Assembly (NCBI GenBank): GCA_947499715.1
Contig: CANMPL010000003.1
Span: forward strand, 124,001-188,000
Length of the DNA: 64,000 bases
Source of the DNA: an uncultured Paracoccaceae bacterium
GTDB lineage: Bacteria; Pseudomonadota; Alphaproteobacteria; Rhodobacterales; Rhodobacteraceae
Direction: 5' to 3'
Shown: in pieces, positions 1 through 8,109 of the stretch
Position numbering within the stretch: the first letter of the stretch is position 1
Layout: each line of letters begins with the position of its first letter
Made by a program: the position numbers and the translations under genes
Notes under the pieces: model-generated
Seen by the model: the letters and a program-made list of their open reading frames with translations, nothing else
What the model was told of the DNA's origin: nothing
Databases searched by the model: none

Positions 1-1275
1 GTAAGAGATTGTCATGGTTGAGATTTCCGACCAATTGCTGGGAAACAGCGGCGCACCACTGGGCGCTTCCTGCATCTCAACCGGGGTCGCCTCAAGGAAA
101 CCCAAAGACCCCAAAAACTCTTTCTGCCGCGCCCCGCCGATCATATTGGCAATCCGCGCCGTCCCGATATTCGACGACTTCACAATCACATCCGTCGTGC
201 TCAGCTCCGGCCCGTAATCGTGAAAATCCCGGATCCGGTGCCGGCCCCAGGTCAGCGGCCCCTTGGTCTCGATCATCGTATTTGCATTGACCAACCCCAG
301 ATCCATCGCCTGCGCAATCGCGAAAATCTTGAAGGTCGACCCAAGCTCGTAGACACCCTGCACCGCGCGGTTAAACAGCGGGCTGTCGCTTTGGTCGCCT
401 TGGGTCAAAACCGGCGGGCGGTTGTTGGGGTCAAAATCAGGCAAGCTGACCATGGAAATCACTTCACCGGTGTGAATATCCATCAAAACAGAGGCCGCAC
501 CCTTGGCGTTCATGATCCGCATGCCGCCGTCCAACACCTCTTCAGCCGCCGCCTGCACCGTCAGGTCAAGGCTCAGCTCCAGCGGCGCGCCTTCATTGGC
601 AGGATCACGCAGATAGTCGTCAAACCGACGCTCCACCCCCGCCACGCCAATCACCTCGGCACTGCTCACACCTTCGCGCCCGTAAGAGGCACCCCCCATC
701 ACATGCGCCGCAATCGGCCCATTGGGATATAGCCGCATCTCGCGCGGGCCAAACAGCAAACCGGGGCTGCCGATATCATGCACCAACTGCATCTGTTCCG
801 GGCTTATCTGCTTGCGAATCCACAGGAATTTCCGACTTCCCGTAAAATCCTTGTAAAGCTCTTCAACATCCATCTCAGGGAAGATCGCGGCCAGCCCTTC
901 GGCGGCACCGCGCGGATCCACCATCTGCGGCGGCTGCGCATATAGGCTATGCGTCTGCAAATTCGTCGCCAGAATGCGCCCATTCCGGTCCACAATATCG
1001 GACCTTTGCCCGATGATCGGGTTGCCCACAGTCCGCGCGCGCGGCTCTTCCGGGACAGAGGACGCAAGCGCCCCCATCTGCGCCCCAATCGTCAGGAACG
1101 AAGCGAAAAACACGCCCCCCAAAACCAGCAAACGCCCCTCGGCACGGTGCCGGGACTTATCGCGCATCTCTTCATGGCGGCGGGCAAGGTTTTCGGCCTC
1201 GATCACATCGGGGTTTTCCCCCCGTTCGCGGGCTTTGAGGATACGCGCCAGCGGGCGCAACGGTGTGCGGATCAT
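1..1275 (-). CDS. ftsI: Peptidoglycan D,D-transpeptidase FtsI (PBP3), partial
   Basis: Septal class B penicillin-binding protein that cross-links peptidoglycan during division. The visible 425 codons run off the window at position 1, so the KTG motif and C-terminus are missing. A cytoplasmic tail is followed by one membrane segment at about residues 48-70, then the PBP dimerisation region (RSDIVDRNG near residue 90), then the transpeptidase domain. The catalytic SxxK motif is S313-T-F-K316 and the SxN motif is S367-S-N369. The ATG at 1273-1275 overlaps the ftsL stop in an ATGA, so translation is probably coupled. This is the last visible gene of the minus-strand dcw operon mraZ-rsmH-ftsL-ftsI. 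Identity is secure. Confidence 0.96.
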   Translation of the reverse strand, partial: MIRTPLRPLARILKARERGENPDVIEAENLARRHEEMRDKSRHRAEGRLLVLGGVFFASFLTIGAQMGALASSVPEEPRARTVGNPIIGQRSDIVDRNGRILATNLQTHSLYAQPPQMVDPRGAAEGLAAIFPEMDVEELYKDFTGSRKFLWIRKQISPEQMQLVHDIGSPGLLFGPREMRLYPNGPIAAHVMGGASYGREGVSSAEVIGVAGVERRFDDYLRDPANEGAPLELSLDLTVQAAAEEVLDGGMRIMNAKGAASVLMDIHTGEVISMVSLPDFDPNNRPPVLTQGDQSDSPLFNRAVQGVYELGSTFKIFAIAQAMDLGLVNANTMIETKGPLTWGRHRIRDFHDYGPELSTTDVIVKSSNIGTARIANMIGGARQKEFLGSLGFLEATPVEMQEAPSGAPLFPSNWSEISTMTISY

Positions 1276-1628
1276 AGCGGATCTCCCTCTTGCACCGGCG
1301 CGGATGTCACATCAATCGGCACGGTAATGGGCAGGATATCAGGCAGCGGATAGATGATTTGCCCAACGTTCCCAAAGGCATCCGGCATCAGCGGCAACAG
1401 CCCCAACCGGTCAAAGTTCAGCTCGGCCAGATCCGCCAACCGGTCAGGCCGGTTCAAATAGGCCCACTCCGCCCGCAGCATCCCCAGCCGCTCGTGCGCG
1501 GCCCCAATCTCACGGTGCAGTCCGCGCACCTCTTTGATCGCCTGCTGAGTCTTATAGTTCTCCTGATAGGCCCAGAACCCCAGCCCCATCACCGCAAATG
1601 CGGCCAATACATAAAATAACGCCTTCAT
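1272..1628 (-). CDS. ftsL: Cell division protein FtsL
   Basis: Small bitopic division protein, 118 residues, expected to work with FtsB and FtsQ in recruiting FtsW/FtsI. One membrane segment lies at about residues 4-20, with a very short cytoplasmic N-terminus. A periplasmic coiled-coil region follows at about 25-65, and then an [10 protein letters not shown] segment typical of alphaproteobacterial FtsL. Sequence identity in this family is low, so the call rests on size, topology and position between rsmH and ftsI. Its ATG overlaps the rsmH stop by 4 nt and its stop overlaps the ftsI start. Confidence 0.85.
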   Translation of the reverse strand: MKALFYVLAAFAVMGLGFWAYQENYKTQQAIKEVRGLHREIGAAHERLGMLRAEWAYLNRPDRLADLAELNFDRLGLLPLMPDAFGNVGQIIYPLPDILPITVPIDVTSAPVQEGDPL

Positions 1629-2605
1629 CGCCCTGCCCTCATCATCGGCATGCCCAATTGCTTTGGGTCTATCGCCTCTGCTGGTGCGTCCGTGCGCACC
1701 GCCACCCGCAGCTTGGCCGACCGGCTGCGCGGGTTCTCTTCCAATTCCTGCGCATCCGGCCCGATGGCCTTGCGCGATTTGACCGTGAACGCGGCCACGG
1801 TTTTCTCTGTCTCGGGCGCATAGCGGTTGGCATTGGCATTATTGCCCGACCGCGCCTGCAAGAACCGCTTCACCATCCGATCCTCGACCGAATGAAAGGT
1901 CACAACCGCCAATTGCCCGCCGGGCTTCAGCGCCCGTTCCGCCGCCATCAGCCCCTGCCACAACTCGCCGTATTCGTCATTCACCGCGATCCGCAGCGCC
2001 TGAAACGTCCGTGTCGCCGGATGGCTCTGGTTTGGCTTGGGCCGGGGTAAGCACCCTTCCACGATCTTCGCAAGCTCACCCGTCGTCGTCACAGGCCGCG
2101 CCTTTACAATCGCCTTGGCAATGCGGCGGCTGGCGCGTTCCTCTCCATAAAGGTAAATGATATCAGCCAGTTCGCCTTCGTCGGCGTCATTGCACAGGTC
2201 CGCCGCCGACGGCCCGTCCTGACTCATCCGCATATCCAGCGGCCCATCGCGCATGAACGAAAACCCGCGCTCTGCCAGATCAAGCTGCATCGACGACACG
2301 CCCAAATCCAGCACGACCCCGTCAAGGTCCGCGCCATATTCATCCAGCTTCGAAAACGTGCCCGCGACGGGTTCTATCCGGTCGCCATATTCGCCGATCC
2401 ATTCCTCGGCCATCTCAAACGCCAGCGGATCACGGTCCACCGCAATGACCTTCTCGGCCCCGGCTTTCAGAAATTCCCGCGTATAGCCCCCCGCCCCAAA
2501 CGTCCCATCCAGCCAAACCCCCTGAACGGGGGAAACCGCGCTCAGAATGGCGCGGATCAGGACCGGGATATGTGGGGCTTTGTCTGCGGCAGCTGACATG
2601 GACAT
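1625..2605 (-). CDS. rsmH: 16S rRNA (cytosine(1402)-N(4))-methyltransferase RsmH
   Basis: SAM-dependent methyltransferase (MraW) that methylates N4 of C1402 in the 16S rRNA decoding site. The 326 residues match the usual length. The N-terminus carries HIPVL, and the SAM-binding motif [10 protein letters not shown] lies near residue 35. Further family signatures are [17 protein letters not shown], and C-terminal [10 protein letters not shown] and PRSRSAKLR. The gene starts 2 nt after the mraZ stop and overlaps ftsL by 4 nt, so it sits inside the dcw operon. Assignment is secure. Confidence 0.97.
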   Translation of the reverse strand: MSMSAAADKAPHIPVLIRAILSAVSPVQGVWLDGTFGAGGYTREFLKAGAEKVIAVDRDPLAFEMAEEWIGEYGDRIEPVAGTFSKLDEYGADLDGVVLDLGVSSMQLDLAERGFSFMRDGPLDMRMSQDGPSAADLCNDADEGELADIIYLYGEERASRRIAKAIVKARPVTTTGELAKIVEGCLPRPKPNQSHPATRTFQALRIAVNDEYGELWQGLMAAERALKPGGQLAVVTFHSVEDRMVKRFLQARSGNNANANRYAPETEKTVAAFTVKSRKAIGPDAQELEENPRSRSAKLRVAVRTDAPAEAIDPKQLGMPMMRAGR

Positions 2606-2607
2606 TG

Positions 2608-3099
2608 CTACGGCACCATAGACAGCGGGTTAAAGTTCTTCGGCTTGTCGCTCAGGAAGTCTTGCACCGGTGCGCTGACTTCGGCGTCATAATCCTCCGC
2701 CTTCCAAATCTCGAAATGGCTTAACCTGCCGCGGAATGACAACATCCCCTCGGTCAGCCCCAGCTTTTCGCGGCGCTTCAGCGGCAAGACCGCGCGGCCA
2801 TCCTTGTCCACCGTCAGCGGCTCGGACTGGGTGATCATCAAATGGGTGATGTGATCTTTGTTGGGGTCCGCGTCGGGCATCGCCTCGATCCGGTCCATGA
2901 CCTTGTCGTATTCGGCGACCGAATAGACCTGCAACCGCCCCTCAAGGTGGTCACCATAAACAATCTGGCACTTCATCGGCAGGCCAGCCGCCCAGTCAGG
3001 ATCGCCACCTTCAAGCACACGACGAAAATCAGCAGGCACGCTCATGCGCCCCTTGCTGTCCACCTTTTGGGTGTGTTCGCCTGTAAACTTCAGTGCCAC
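2608..3099 (-). CDS. mraZ: Transcriptional regulator MraZ
   Basis: First gene of the division and cell-wall cluster. MraZ is a DNA-binding protein with two AbrB-like half-domains and regulates the dcw promoter in other bacteria. Both half-domain signatures are visible: [10 protein letters not shown] near residue 14 and [10 protein letters not shown] near residue 98. At 163 residues it is of normal length for this order. A long leader of several hundred bases precedes it and contains a strong terminator-like hairpin at 3141-3174 (see the UpsM-like RNA). I saw no clear tandem MraZ operator repeats. Confidence 0.97.
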   Translation of the reverse strand: MALKFTGEHTQKVDSKGRMSVPADFRRVLEGGDPDWAAGLPMKCQIVYGDHLEGRLQVYSVAEYDKVMDRIEAMPDADPNKDHITHLMITQSEPLTVDKDGRAVLPLKRREKLGLTEGMLSFRGRLSHFEIWKAEDYDAEVSAPVQDFLSDKPKNFNPLSMVP

Positions 3100-3133
3100 T
3101 TACGTCCCGACTTTCCGTTTCATCCTTCAAATG

Positions 3134-3345
3134 TGAAAACGGCGGATTGAGCTGCTGCCACTGCTCAATCCGCCGCCCTCTGCCCCTTAGGGCTTAGTCC
3201 AGCTGCGCGCGCCACCTGGGGGGATGTCTGCTCGCTCGCGCGCCGGATCTCGTTGTTCGAATTATTCAGGGGCCTGTATGAAACCTGACTTTTGCCGGTT
3301 GGGATCTTGTCGTCCCTTGGATCGTTTGCCCGTCGTAATCCGTGC
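3134..3345 (-). ncRNA. upsM: UpsM-like sRNA from the mraZ 5' leader
   Basis: Seen: no credible ORF lies upstream of mraZ on the minus strand, and a perfect 12-bp stem with a short T run sits 35-76 nt before the mraZ start. Known: in Rhodobacter sphaeroides the mraZ leader yields an abundant RNA of about 200 nt, UpsM, by premature Rho-independent termination; it is a target of RNase E and of the sRNA StsR. Inference: the same arrangement exists here. The 5' end is a guess from the Rhodobacter length. A loose promoter (TTCACA, 17 bp, TGGACA) could fit near 3375-3400 but is weak. RNase P RNA and tmRNA were considered and their hallmark sequences were not found. Confidence 0.5.
3135..3174 (-). 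terminator. Leader terminator before mraZ
   Basis: GGCGGATTGAGC (3141-3152) pairs perfectly with GCTCAATCCGCC (3163-3174) around a 10-nt loop. Read on the minus strand it is followed by GTTTTC. It would stop part of the transcription entering mraZ, as in the Rhodobacter UpsM system. Confidence 0.65.
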
Positions 3346-3674
3346 ACTCTTTGTGCCGGAACCACATGGTTCTGTCCACACTTTTCTGGGAATTTTGTGA
3401 ACTAACGTGAATCGCAGCGTCCGTCGGAGTATACAAAATCTAGATCCGCGACGCAGAAAACACTACATGTTGTGTTGGTGTATTTTCGCCGATCAACATA
3501 GACCCCGCCCGACGCATTTCCGCAACCGACACAAAAATCCCAACTTTTTTCGCCGCACCCTGCCCCAACGGCAAAAACGGGGCCAATCTGCCCCGCCATA
3601 CCCCGCATTTCCATGCGATTCATCTGATTTGATTCGGATATCCGCGCGCGATTCCGTGAATTCCCAGATCCCGC
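3346..3674. other. Intergenic stretch upstream of the mraZ leader
   Basis: No convincing gene was seen between the mraZ leader and the end of the next minus-strand gene. It should hold the dcw promoter. One imperfect 18-bp inverted repeat (AACACTACATGTTGTGTT, 3459-3476, 8 of 9 arm positions complementary) and a good minus-strand -10 hexamer (TATACT, about 3429-3434) without a clear -35 are present. Confidence 0.4.
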
Positions 3675-4523
3675 CTAGCTGTCGTTGCCCGGCAAAACCA
3701 CGCTCGCCTTGACGCGCACATCCGCCTGCACAGCGTCCGGGTCACCGCGCAGGTCGCGAAACCGCACTTCGACCTCTTCCACGACGCAATTGCCGTAGGT
3801 CTTGCGCAATGCTGCACATTGCTCAACCACCTGCGCATAGCTTACCCGCAGCACCTCAGCGTGATCCGCGCGGTCCCGCTTGGGCCTGCGACCGTCGTAA
3901 ACGTCAAACCACTCTGACTGGGTGCGCAGGTTCTGAGCCAATGGCACCTCGCCCGGCTGCACTTCTGCGACAAAGGCGATCTCGGCCCGGATCCGGTAGA
4001 AATTGTCCTCTTCCGGCGTGACCCGCGCGTTCAGCACCTGACAGGCCACCGCCAGGTCCGCCAGCAACAGCGGGCATTCCCGGTCGCGCAGGTATCGTGC
4101 CGCCTGCGCCTGGGCGAACATGTCCCGATGCACCGCTGGCGGCTCAAACAGGTTCGGCGGCATCAGATCGGTCAGATGCACCACCTGATCGATATCAACC
4201 TTGTGATTGCGATCCAGCGTCGCGACCTCCAGCACAGCTTCGGCCTGTGCATCCTCGACCGCCGTCACCGCCCGGCCCGTGACCGTCAGGATCAGGTTCT
4301 CGACAAAGCTCAGCCCCTCCCCCGCGGGCCGATCCGCCAAAAGCTCTTCTTCGATGTCGTCCGTCAACGGATTGACCGACACGCGTGGCACACCATCCGT
4401 TGCGGCTTCGGCCACGGCCTGTTCCCCCGGTGCCGCGCCAAAGGCGATCACCGCAAACAGCGCCAATGCTGCCAGAAACAGACCGCCCACCACAAATTGC
4501 AAAATCCGCAAAAACGGCATCAC
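3675..4523 (-). CDS. Conserved-looking hypothetical membrane-anchored protein
   Basis: Function not recognised. The 282 residues open with one hydrophobic segment at about 4-30, either an uncleaved signal anchor or a signal peptide, followed by an Ala/Glu-rich linker and a soluble, probably periplasmic domain. The domain carries four spread cysteines, including two near RDRECP and VACQV, which could form disulfides outside the cytoplasm. The start overlaps the stop of the upstream gene by 4 nt, so the two form a translationally coupled pair. Codon use fits the neighbours and a single clean frame spans 849 nt, supporting a real gene. Confidence 0.8.
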   Translation of the reverse strand: MMPFLRILQFVVGGLFLAALALFAVIAFGAAPGEQAVAEAATDGVPRVSVNPLTDDIEEELLADRPAGEGLSFVENLILTVTGRAVTAVEDAQAEAVLEVATLDRNHKVDIDQVVHLTDLMPPNLFEPPAVHRDMFAQAQAARYLRDRECPLLLADLAVACQVLNARVTPEEDNFYRIRAEIAFVAEVQPGEVPLAQNLRTQSEWFDVYDGRRPKRDRADHAEVLRVSYAQVVEQCAALRKTYGNCVVEEVEVRFRDLRGDPDAVQADVRVKASVVLPGNDS

Positions 4524-5644
4524 GGGTCCCCCTGCATGGCCGTGGCTTCGCGCAGCATCGGTTCGGAGTATTGCAGATCGGTCACCGGCCCATGGATCGC
4601 GGCCACCAAAATCTCTTCGATGGCGGCGATCTTGGCGCTCTGCCGCTCTTGCTTGGTGCCTGTCAGGATCAGCGCCGTATCGGTGACATGCATCACCCCC
4701 ATCGGCGTGTAATCCAACAAGGCCTCTGGCGCAGGCAGCGGCCCCGCCAGCACATAAGACTGCTTGCCAAAGCCCGCCGTGCCACGTTCGGGATCAACAC
4801 CAAAGACGCCGTAGAACCAGTCCGCATAGCGCCCGGCGCGGTCGTAATGCGCGTCCAGCAATTCCTGACTGTGACTGCCCCCAATCCCGTTGCGGGTATT
4901 TTCGACAAAGTCCCACTGCGCTTTGGGCATCCGCGTCACATCAACGCCGCAGCCCGTCCCGATCAGATCAAGCGGCACGCCCATCGGCACATTGGCCACG
5001 CCGACCGTTTGCTGCGCCACTACGGTGACCTGTGCCAGCTCCACACCCGGCGCGATCTGCAGGTTCCAGGCCAAGCCGTTACCGTCGCTTTGCAGGATCA
5101 GATAGACCGGCGCGCTGGTGTCGGTCACATAGACATCAACGATATCCATCGTCTGCAACCGGCCACTTGGCAGCGGCCTCGGCTTGGTCAGGTCCTTGAC
5201 CTGCCGCTCCAGCCAGTCCTCGGCCTGCGACATCAATTGTGCATGGGTCACCGCGTGGATGCCGCTCTCAAAGTAGCTGACAGCGCCATAGACATTGGCA
5301 ATCACCTCACCCGCTGCGGGCGCGCGGGCGGTGCAATCATCGGCCAGCAGCGGCACAATGGCCGTGGGTTCCTGACGCGCCTCTCCGGGGTGTTCGGCCG
5401 CAACATTGCGGATCAGGTCATAGCCGTCCGCCGTCGCAATCCCCTTGGGGTGCAGCTTGCCCATCGACAGATCCCACCACAGCAGATCATCATCCGCCCG
5501 GTCGCTCATGCCGCCGCCGATTGACAGTCCGCCACCGCCAAGAAAGCTGTTGCCGCCCGCATTCAAAAGGGTGCCGCCACCAGTGACAACCATCACAAAC
5601 ATGCCGACACCAACGGCGCCCATCACAACCTTATCAAGTTCCAT
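4520..5644 (-). CDS. Hypothetical membrane-anchored protein, partner of the gene at 3675-4523
   Basis: Function not recognised. The 374-residue product has a hydrophobic segment at about residues 6-30, then a glycine-rich linker (GGNSFLGGGG). A long soluble region with several cysteines follows, including TGCGVDVTR near residue 235. No enzyme motif was found. It is the first gene of a two-gene minus-strand unit, overlapping the next gene by 4 nt, and both products share the anchor-plus-periplasmic-domain layout. A joint envelope role is an inference from this architecture only. Confidence 0.8.
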   Translation of the reverse strand: MELDKVVMGAVGVGMFVMVVTGGGTLLNAGGNSFLGGGGLSIGGGMSDRADDDLLWWDLSMGKLHPKGIATADGYDLIRNVAAEHPGEARQEPTAIVPLLADDCTARAPAAGEVIANVYGAVSYFESGIHAVTHAQLMSQAEDWLERQVKDLTKPRPLPSGRLQTMDIVDVYVTDTSAPVYLILQSDGNGLAWNLQIAPGVELAQVTVVAQQTVGVANVPMGVPLDLIGTGCGVDVTRMPKAQWDFVENTRNGIGGSHSQELLDAHYDRAGRYADWFYGVFGVDPERGTAGFGKQSYVLAGPLPAPEALLDYTPMGVMHVTDTALILTGTKQERQSAKIAAIEEILVAAIHGPVTDLQYSEPMLREATAMQGDP

Positions 5645-5728
5645 GCGGACTGCTCCTGCCCCTTTGTTGGGGCAAGCCTGTCTTGCAAATCCGGCCTCAA
5701 TGGGGCGGACGCGGGACGATTTTCGACG

Positions 5729-6208
5729 CTAGTTGATCTGTTTATACATCACAAAGGCATTCACCATGCCCTGTGTCGGGTGGTCAAACGCCTGCGGAAT
5801 GGTCCCCACCGTTTCAAACCCCAAGCGATGCCACAACCGCACCGCACCCGCATTGCTTTCCAGCACAAAATTGAACTGCATGGCCCGGTATCCCAGCGCG
5901 CGGGCCTGTCCCTGACTGGCCTCGCACATCTGCCCCGCCAGCCCGCGCCCCCGCGCCGCATCCCCGACAATATAGCCGCAATTGCAGATATGCGCGCCGC
6001 CGCCGGGCTGATTGGTGCGGATGTAATAGGTGCCAACCACTGCGCCCTGATCTTCGGCGACGTAACAGGCCGCACCGCCCATCCAATAGGCCAGCGCATC
6101 CGCGCGGCTGATGGCGGGATCAATGGCATAGGTCTCGCCACTGCGGAACACAGGTTCCAGCAGCGCCCAGATCGCATCCTTATCGGCAGATGTCGCTTCC
6201 CGGATCAC
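5729..6208 (-). CDS. GNAT family N-acetyltransferase
   Basis: Acetyl-CoA dependent N-acetyltransferase of 159 residues; the substrate cannot be told from sequence. The N-terminal [13 protein letters not shown] strand-helix start is typical of GNAT. The acetyl-CoA binding region is [16 protein letters not shown] (R/Q-x-x-G-x-G/A loop) at about residues 86-101, and the C-terminal part has [12 protein letters not shown]. The start codon is GTG and overlaps the mrp stop as GTGA, so it is translationally coupled to the upstream Mrp gene. No functional link to Mrp is evident. Confidence 0.88.
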   Translation of the reverse strand: MIREATSADKDAIWALLEPVFRSGETYAIDPAISRADALAYWMGGAACYVAEDQGAVVGTYYIRTNQPGGGAHICNCGYIVGDAARGRGLAGQMCEASQGQARALGYRAMQFNFVLESNAGAVRLWHRLGFETVGTIPQAFDHPTQGMVNAFVMYKQIN

Positions 6209-7275
6209 GCCATGCCCCCGTCGATGAACCTCCGCGCGAGGTGGCGATAGGCCGCGGCCATCGGCCCGTCACCTGCGGCAACCGGCGTGCCCGCGTCCCC
6301 TGCCAGCCTTGTGTCCAGATCAATCGGCAAGGCCCCCAGATAAGGCGCGCCAATCTTCTCGGCCTCGGCCTTGACCCCGCCCTCGCCAAAGATCGCATGG
6401 GACGATCCGCAATCCGGGCAGACAAACATCGACATGTTTTCGATCAACCCCAGCACCGGGGTGTTCAGCGTCTTGAACATATCCAGCGCCTTGCGGGCAT
6501 CCAGCAGCGCCACATCCTGCGGCGTGCTGACCACAATCGCGCCTGTCAGGTCGGATTTCTGACACAGCGTCAGTTGCACGTCACCAGTGCCGGGCGGCAG
6601 ATCGACCAGCAGAATATCAAGCTCGCCCCATTCCACCTGCCCCAGCATCTGTTGCAGCGCACCCATCAGCATCGGCCCGCGCCAGACAATCGCCTTGTCA
6701 GGATCCATCATCAGGCCAATCGACATCATCGTCACACCGTGGGCCTGCAATGGGATGATCGTCTTGCCATCAGGGCTTGCGGGCCGCTTGCTGACCCCCA
6801 TCATCCTTGGCTGGCTTGGCCCATAGATATCCGCGTCCAGCAGGCCGACACGCCGCCCTTCCTTGGCCAGCGCCACCGCCAGATTGCTCGACACCGTGGA
6901 TTTTCCAACGCCGCCTTTGCCCGATCCGATGGCGATGATCCGCTTGACCCCTGCGGGCTTGCTTGGCCCCGCCTGCGGCTCTGGGTGGCGCCCGACCTTC
7001 AGGCTGGGCGGGGCCTGAGGTTTCGCCGCCGGACCATGCGCCGTCAGAATGGCCGAAACCTTGCTGACCCCGGCGACCAGCGCCACCGCGCGCTCGGCGG
7101 CTGTGCGCACCGGTTCCATTCGGGCGGCCATGTCCGCATCCGGCGCCTCGATCACAAAACGCACCGCGTCGCCTTCGACTGTCAGCGCCCGCACCATGTC
7201 GCGACTGACCAGATCGCCGCCATCCGGCAGGCCAACCTTTGCCAGCGCCGCTAAAATCTCGCTTTTGTCCGCCAT
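6205..7275 (-). CDS. mrp: Mrp/ApbC family Fe-S cluster carrier ATPase
   Basis: Cytosolic P-loop ATPase that binds and transfers Fe-S clusters (Mrp/NBP35/ApbC family). An N-terminal DUF59-like region (residues 1-95) starts [15 protein letters not shown]. The deviant Walker [12 protein letters not shown] lies near residue 118, and DLPPGTGD near residue 215. The cluster-binding CPDC motif, about residue 264, lies in [11 protein letters not shown]. The 356-residue start at 7275 is chosen because the family homology begins there; an in-frame ATG 26 codons upstream adds low-complexity sequence only. It overlaps the GNAT gene by 4 nt. Confidence 0.95.
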   Translation of the reverse strand: MADKSEILAALAKVGLPDGGDLVSRDMVRALTVEGDAVRFVIEAPDADMAARMEPVRTAAERAVALVAGVSKVSAILTAHGPAAKPQAPPSLKVGRHPEPQAGPSKPAGVKRIIAIGSGKGGVGKSTVSSNLAVALAKEGRRVGLLDADIYGPSQPRMMGVSKRPASPDGKTIIPLQAHGVTMMSIGLMMDPDKAIVWRGPMLMGALQQMLGQVEWGELDILLVDLPPGTGDVQLTLCQKSDLTGAIVVSTPQDVALLDARKALDMFKTLNTPVLGLIENMSMFVCPDCGSSHAIFGEGGVKAEAEKIGAPYLGALPIDLDTRLAGDAGTPVAAGDGPMAAAYRHLARRFIDGGMA

Positions 7276-7433
7276 GGCCTGCCCCTTCGCAAAACGCCTT
7301 TTCGCTGGGCAACATCTGTCAGCACTGGTCAAACCGCAAGTCCCTGCGCCCAAATGCCCGCGCTTTCAGCACAAAAGAAATTTACCCTTGGGAAGCTTGC
7401 ACTTAACGCATAGCTGCATTGCAGCATCTGCCA

Positions 7434-7461
7434 TTGTGCACCTGCGGCATAAGCCTAAGTA
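7434..7461 (+). promoter_or_regulatory. Candidate stress promoter for the DUF1127/cuckoo operon
   Basis: TTGTGC (7434-7439) and CTAAGT (7455-7460), 15 bp apart, lie 54 bp before the DUF1127 start. The Rhodobacter ccaF1-CcsR operon is known to be driven by heat-shock type sigma factors RpoHI/RpoHII. The match here is by eye and weak; another possible -35 is CTTGGG at 7387-7392. Confidence 0.3.
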
Positions 7462-7514
7462 TGGTCCACGAAGCGCAATACGGCGCATCACTCAAACCGA
7501 AGAAGATACGAACG

Positions 7515-7727
7515 ATGGCATATACAAACACATCAACCGCTGGCCTGTCCTGGGCCGAGAAATTTGCAGACCTCCGTGCGCAGTGGGCAGAAGCCGCCGC
7601 GAAACGGAAAGTCTTCCGCACAACTGTGACCGAACTGGAAACCCTTTCGGCACGTGAACTCGCCGACCTTGGCATCAGCCGCGCGTCGATCAAAGCAATC
7701 GCTTATGAGGCCGCATACGGCGCGTAA
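7515..7727 (+). CDS. DUF1127 protein, CcaF1-like
   Basis: Small basic protein of 70 residues. The C-terminal half (ELETLSARELADLGISR, about residues 43-59) is the DUF1127 signature. The start at 7515 (MAYTNTS) is preferred over an upstream ATG because DUF1127 proteins are short and the upstream segment is not family-like. In Rhodobacter sphaeroides the DUF1127 gene next to the CcsR1-4 sRNAs (ccaF1, RSP_6037) encodes an RNA-binding protein that affects CcsR processing. Here the first cuckoo hairpin begins 12 nt after the stop, so mRNA and hairpins are probably one transcript that is processed. Orthology is inferred from domain plus context. Confidence 0.88.
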   Translation: MAYTNTSTAGLSWAEKFADLRAQWAEAAAKRKVFRTTVTELETLSARELADLGISRASIKAIAYEAAYGA

Positions 7728-7739
7728 GCTAAGACATCG

Positions 7740-7769
7740 GGCGCGCTGCACCTCCTCCCGCGGCGCACC
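7740..7769 (+). ncRNA. Cuckoo hairpin 1 (CCUCCUCCC loop)
   Basis: GGCGCGCTG (7740-7748) pairs with CGGCGCACC (7761-7769) with one C-A mismatch. The loop holds CCTCCTCCC at 7751-7759. First of seven such hairpins after the DUF1127 gene. Confidence 0.8.
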
Positions 7770-7776
7770 TGACAAC

Positions 7777-7813
7777 GCATGACTGGCCAACCTCCTCCCT
7801 GTGCCAGCCATGC
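7777..7813 (+). ncRNA. Cuckoo hairpin 2
   Basis: GCATGACTGGC (7777-7787) pairs with GCCAGCCATGC (7803-7813), with a single A-C mismatch. CCTCCTCCC lies at 7791-7799 in the loop. Confidence 0.85.
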
Positions 7814-7822
7814 AACTGACAA

Positions 7823-7856
7823 GGTGGCGGCTCCACCTCCTCCCGGAGCCGCCATT
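7823..7856 (+). ncRNA. Cuckoo hairpin 3
   Basis: GGTGGCGGCTCC (7823-7834) pairs with GGAGCCGCCATT (7845-7856), ten Watson-Crick pairs plus two G-T pairs. The loop is ACCTCCTCCC, with the conserved motif at 7836-7844. Confidence 0.87.
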
Positions 7857-7873
7857 CTTGCAAAACTGGAATA

Positions 7874-7905
7874 CGGGCCCGCCACCTCCTCCCGGCGTAA
7901 GCCCG
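7874..7905 (+). ncRNA. Cuckoo hairpin 4
   Basis: CGGGC (7874-7878) pairs with GCCCG (7901-7905), and CGCC (7880-7883) pairs with GGCG (7894-7897), with a small internal loop between them. CCTCCTCCC is at 7885-7893 in the apical loop. Confidence 0.78.
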
Positions 7906-7910
7906 CTAAT

Positions 7911-7943
7911 CGGGACCACCAACCTCCTCCCTGGCTGGTTCCG
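7911..7943 (+). ncRNA. Cuckoo hairpin 5
   Basis: CGGGACCA (7911-7918) pairs with TGGTTCCG (7936-7943), including one G-T pair. The stem may extend by one mismatch and one pair. CCTCCTCCC is at 7923-7931. Confidence 0.78.
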
Positions 7944-7951
7944 GTGACACC

Positions 7952-7987
7952 GGCGCAAACCTCCACCTCCTCCCGGGGGAATGCGCC
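7952..7987 (+). ncRNA. Cuckoo hairpin 6
   Basis: GGCGCA (7952-7957) pairs with TGCGCC (7982-7987), and CCTCC (7960-7964) pairs with GGGGG (7975-7979), with an AA/AA internal loop. CCTCCTCCC is at 7966-7974. Confidence 0.82.
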
Positions 7988-7999
7988 ACCCAAATAAGA

Positions 8000-8033
8000 A
8001 CGGCGATGTGCACCTCCTCCCGCGCATCGCCGT
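8000..8033 (+). ncRNA. Cuckoo hairpin 7, merged with the terminator
   Basis: ACGGCGATGTG (8000-8010) pairs with CGCATCGCCGT (8023-8033) over 11 bp with one G-T pair. The loop carries CCTCCTCCC at 8013-8021. A T-rich run follows, so the last regulatory loop is also the operon terminator. Confidence 0.85.
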
Positions 8034-8041
8034 TTCTTTTT
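8000..8041 (+). terminator. Rho-independent terminator of the cuckoo operon
   Basis: An 11-bp GC-rich stem (8000-8010 with 8023-8033) is directly followed by TTTCTTTTT (8033-8041). Confidence 0.85.
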
Positions 8042-8109
8042 GGCGGGTCAGGAAATCCAAACTTGATTTGCACGCCCCGCCCGGCCCACACTTGCCCCAA
8101 GGGGATATT

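Noticed and set aside
1-732. Plus-strand frames at the window start
   Set aside because: All are antisense to ftsI, whose motifs are clear on the minus strand.
3134-3400. RNase P RNA or tmRNA upstream of mraZ
   Set aside because: None of the universally conserved core sequences (for example the GAGGAAAGTC block of RNase P RNA or a tRNA-like TTCGA end) was found.
4385-5524. 379-codon plus-strand frame
   Set aside because: Antisense to the 374-residue membrane-anchored protein; rich in His, Arg and Gln without any recognisable domain.
7740-8033. CRISPR-like array (short repeats with variable spacers)
   Set aside because: Repeats are only 9 bp and always sit in hairpin loops whose stems vary. 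Spacing is irregular and no cas genes are present; the cuckoo RNA explanation fits fully.
7981-8109. Longer kinase-like protein starting at 7981
   Set aside because: The extra 43 codons run through cuckoo hairpin 7 and its terminator, and there is a better ATG with AAGGGG at 8110.
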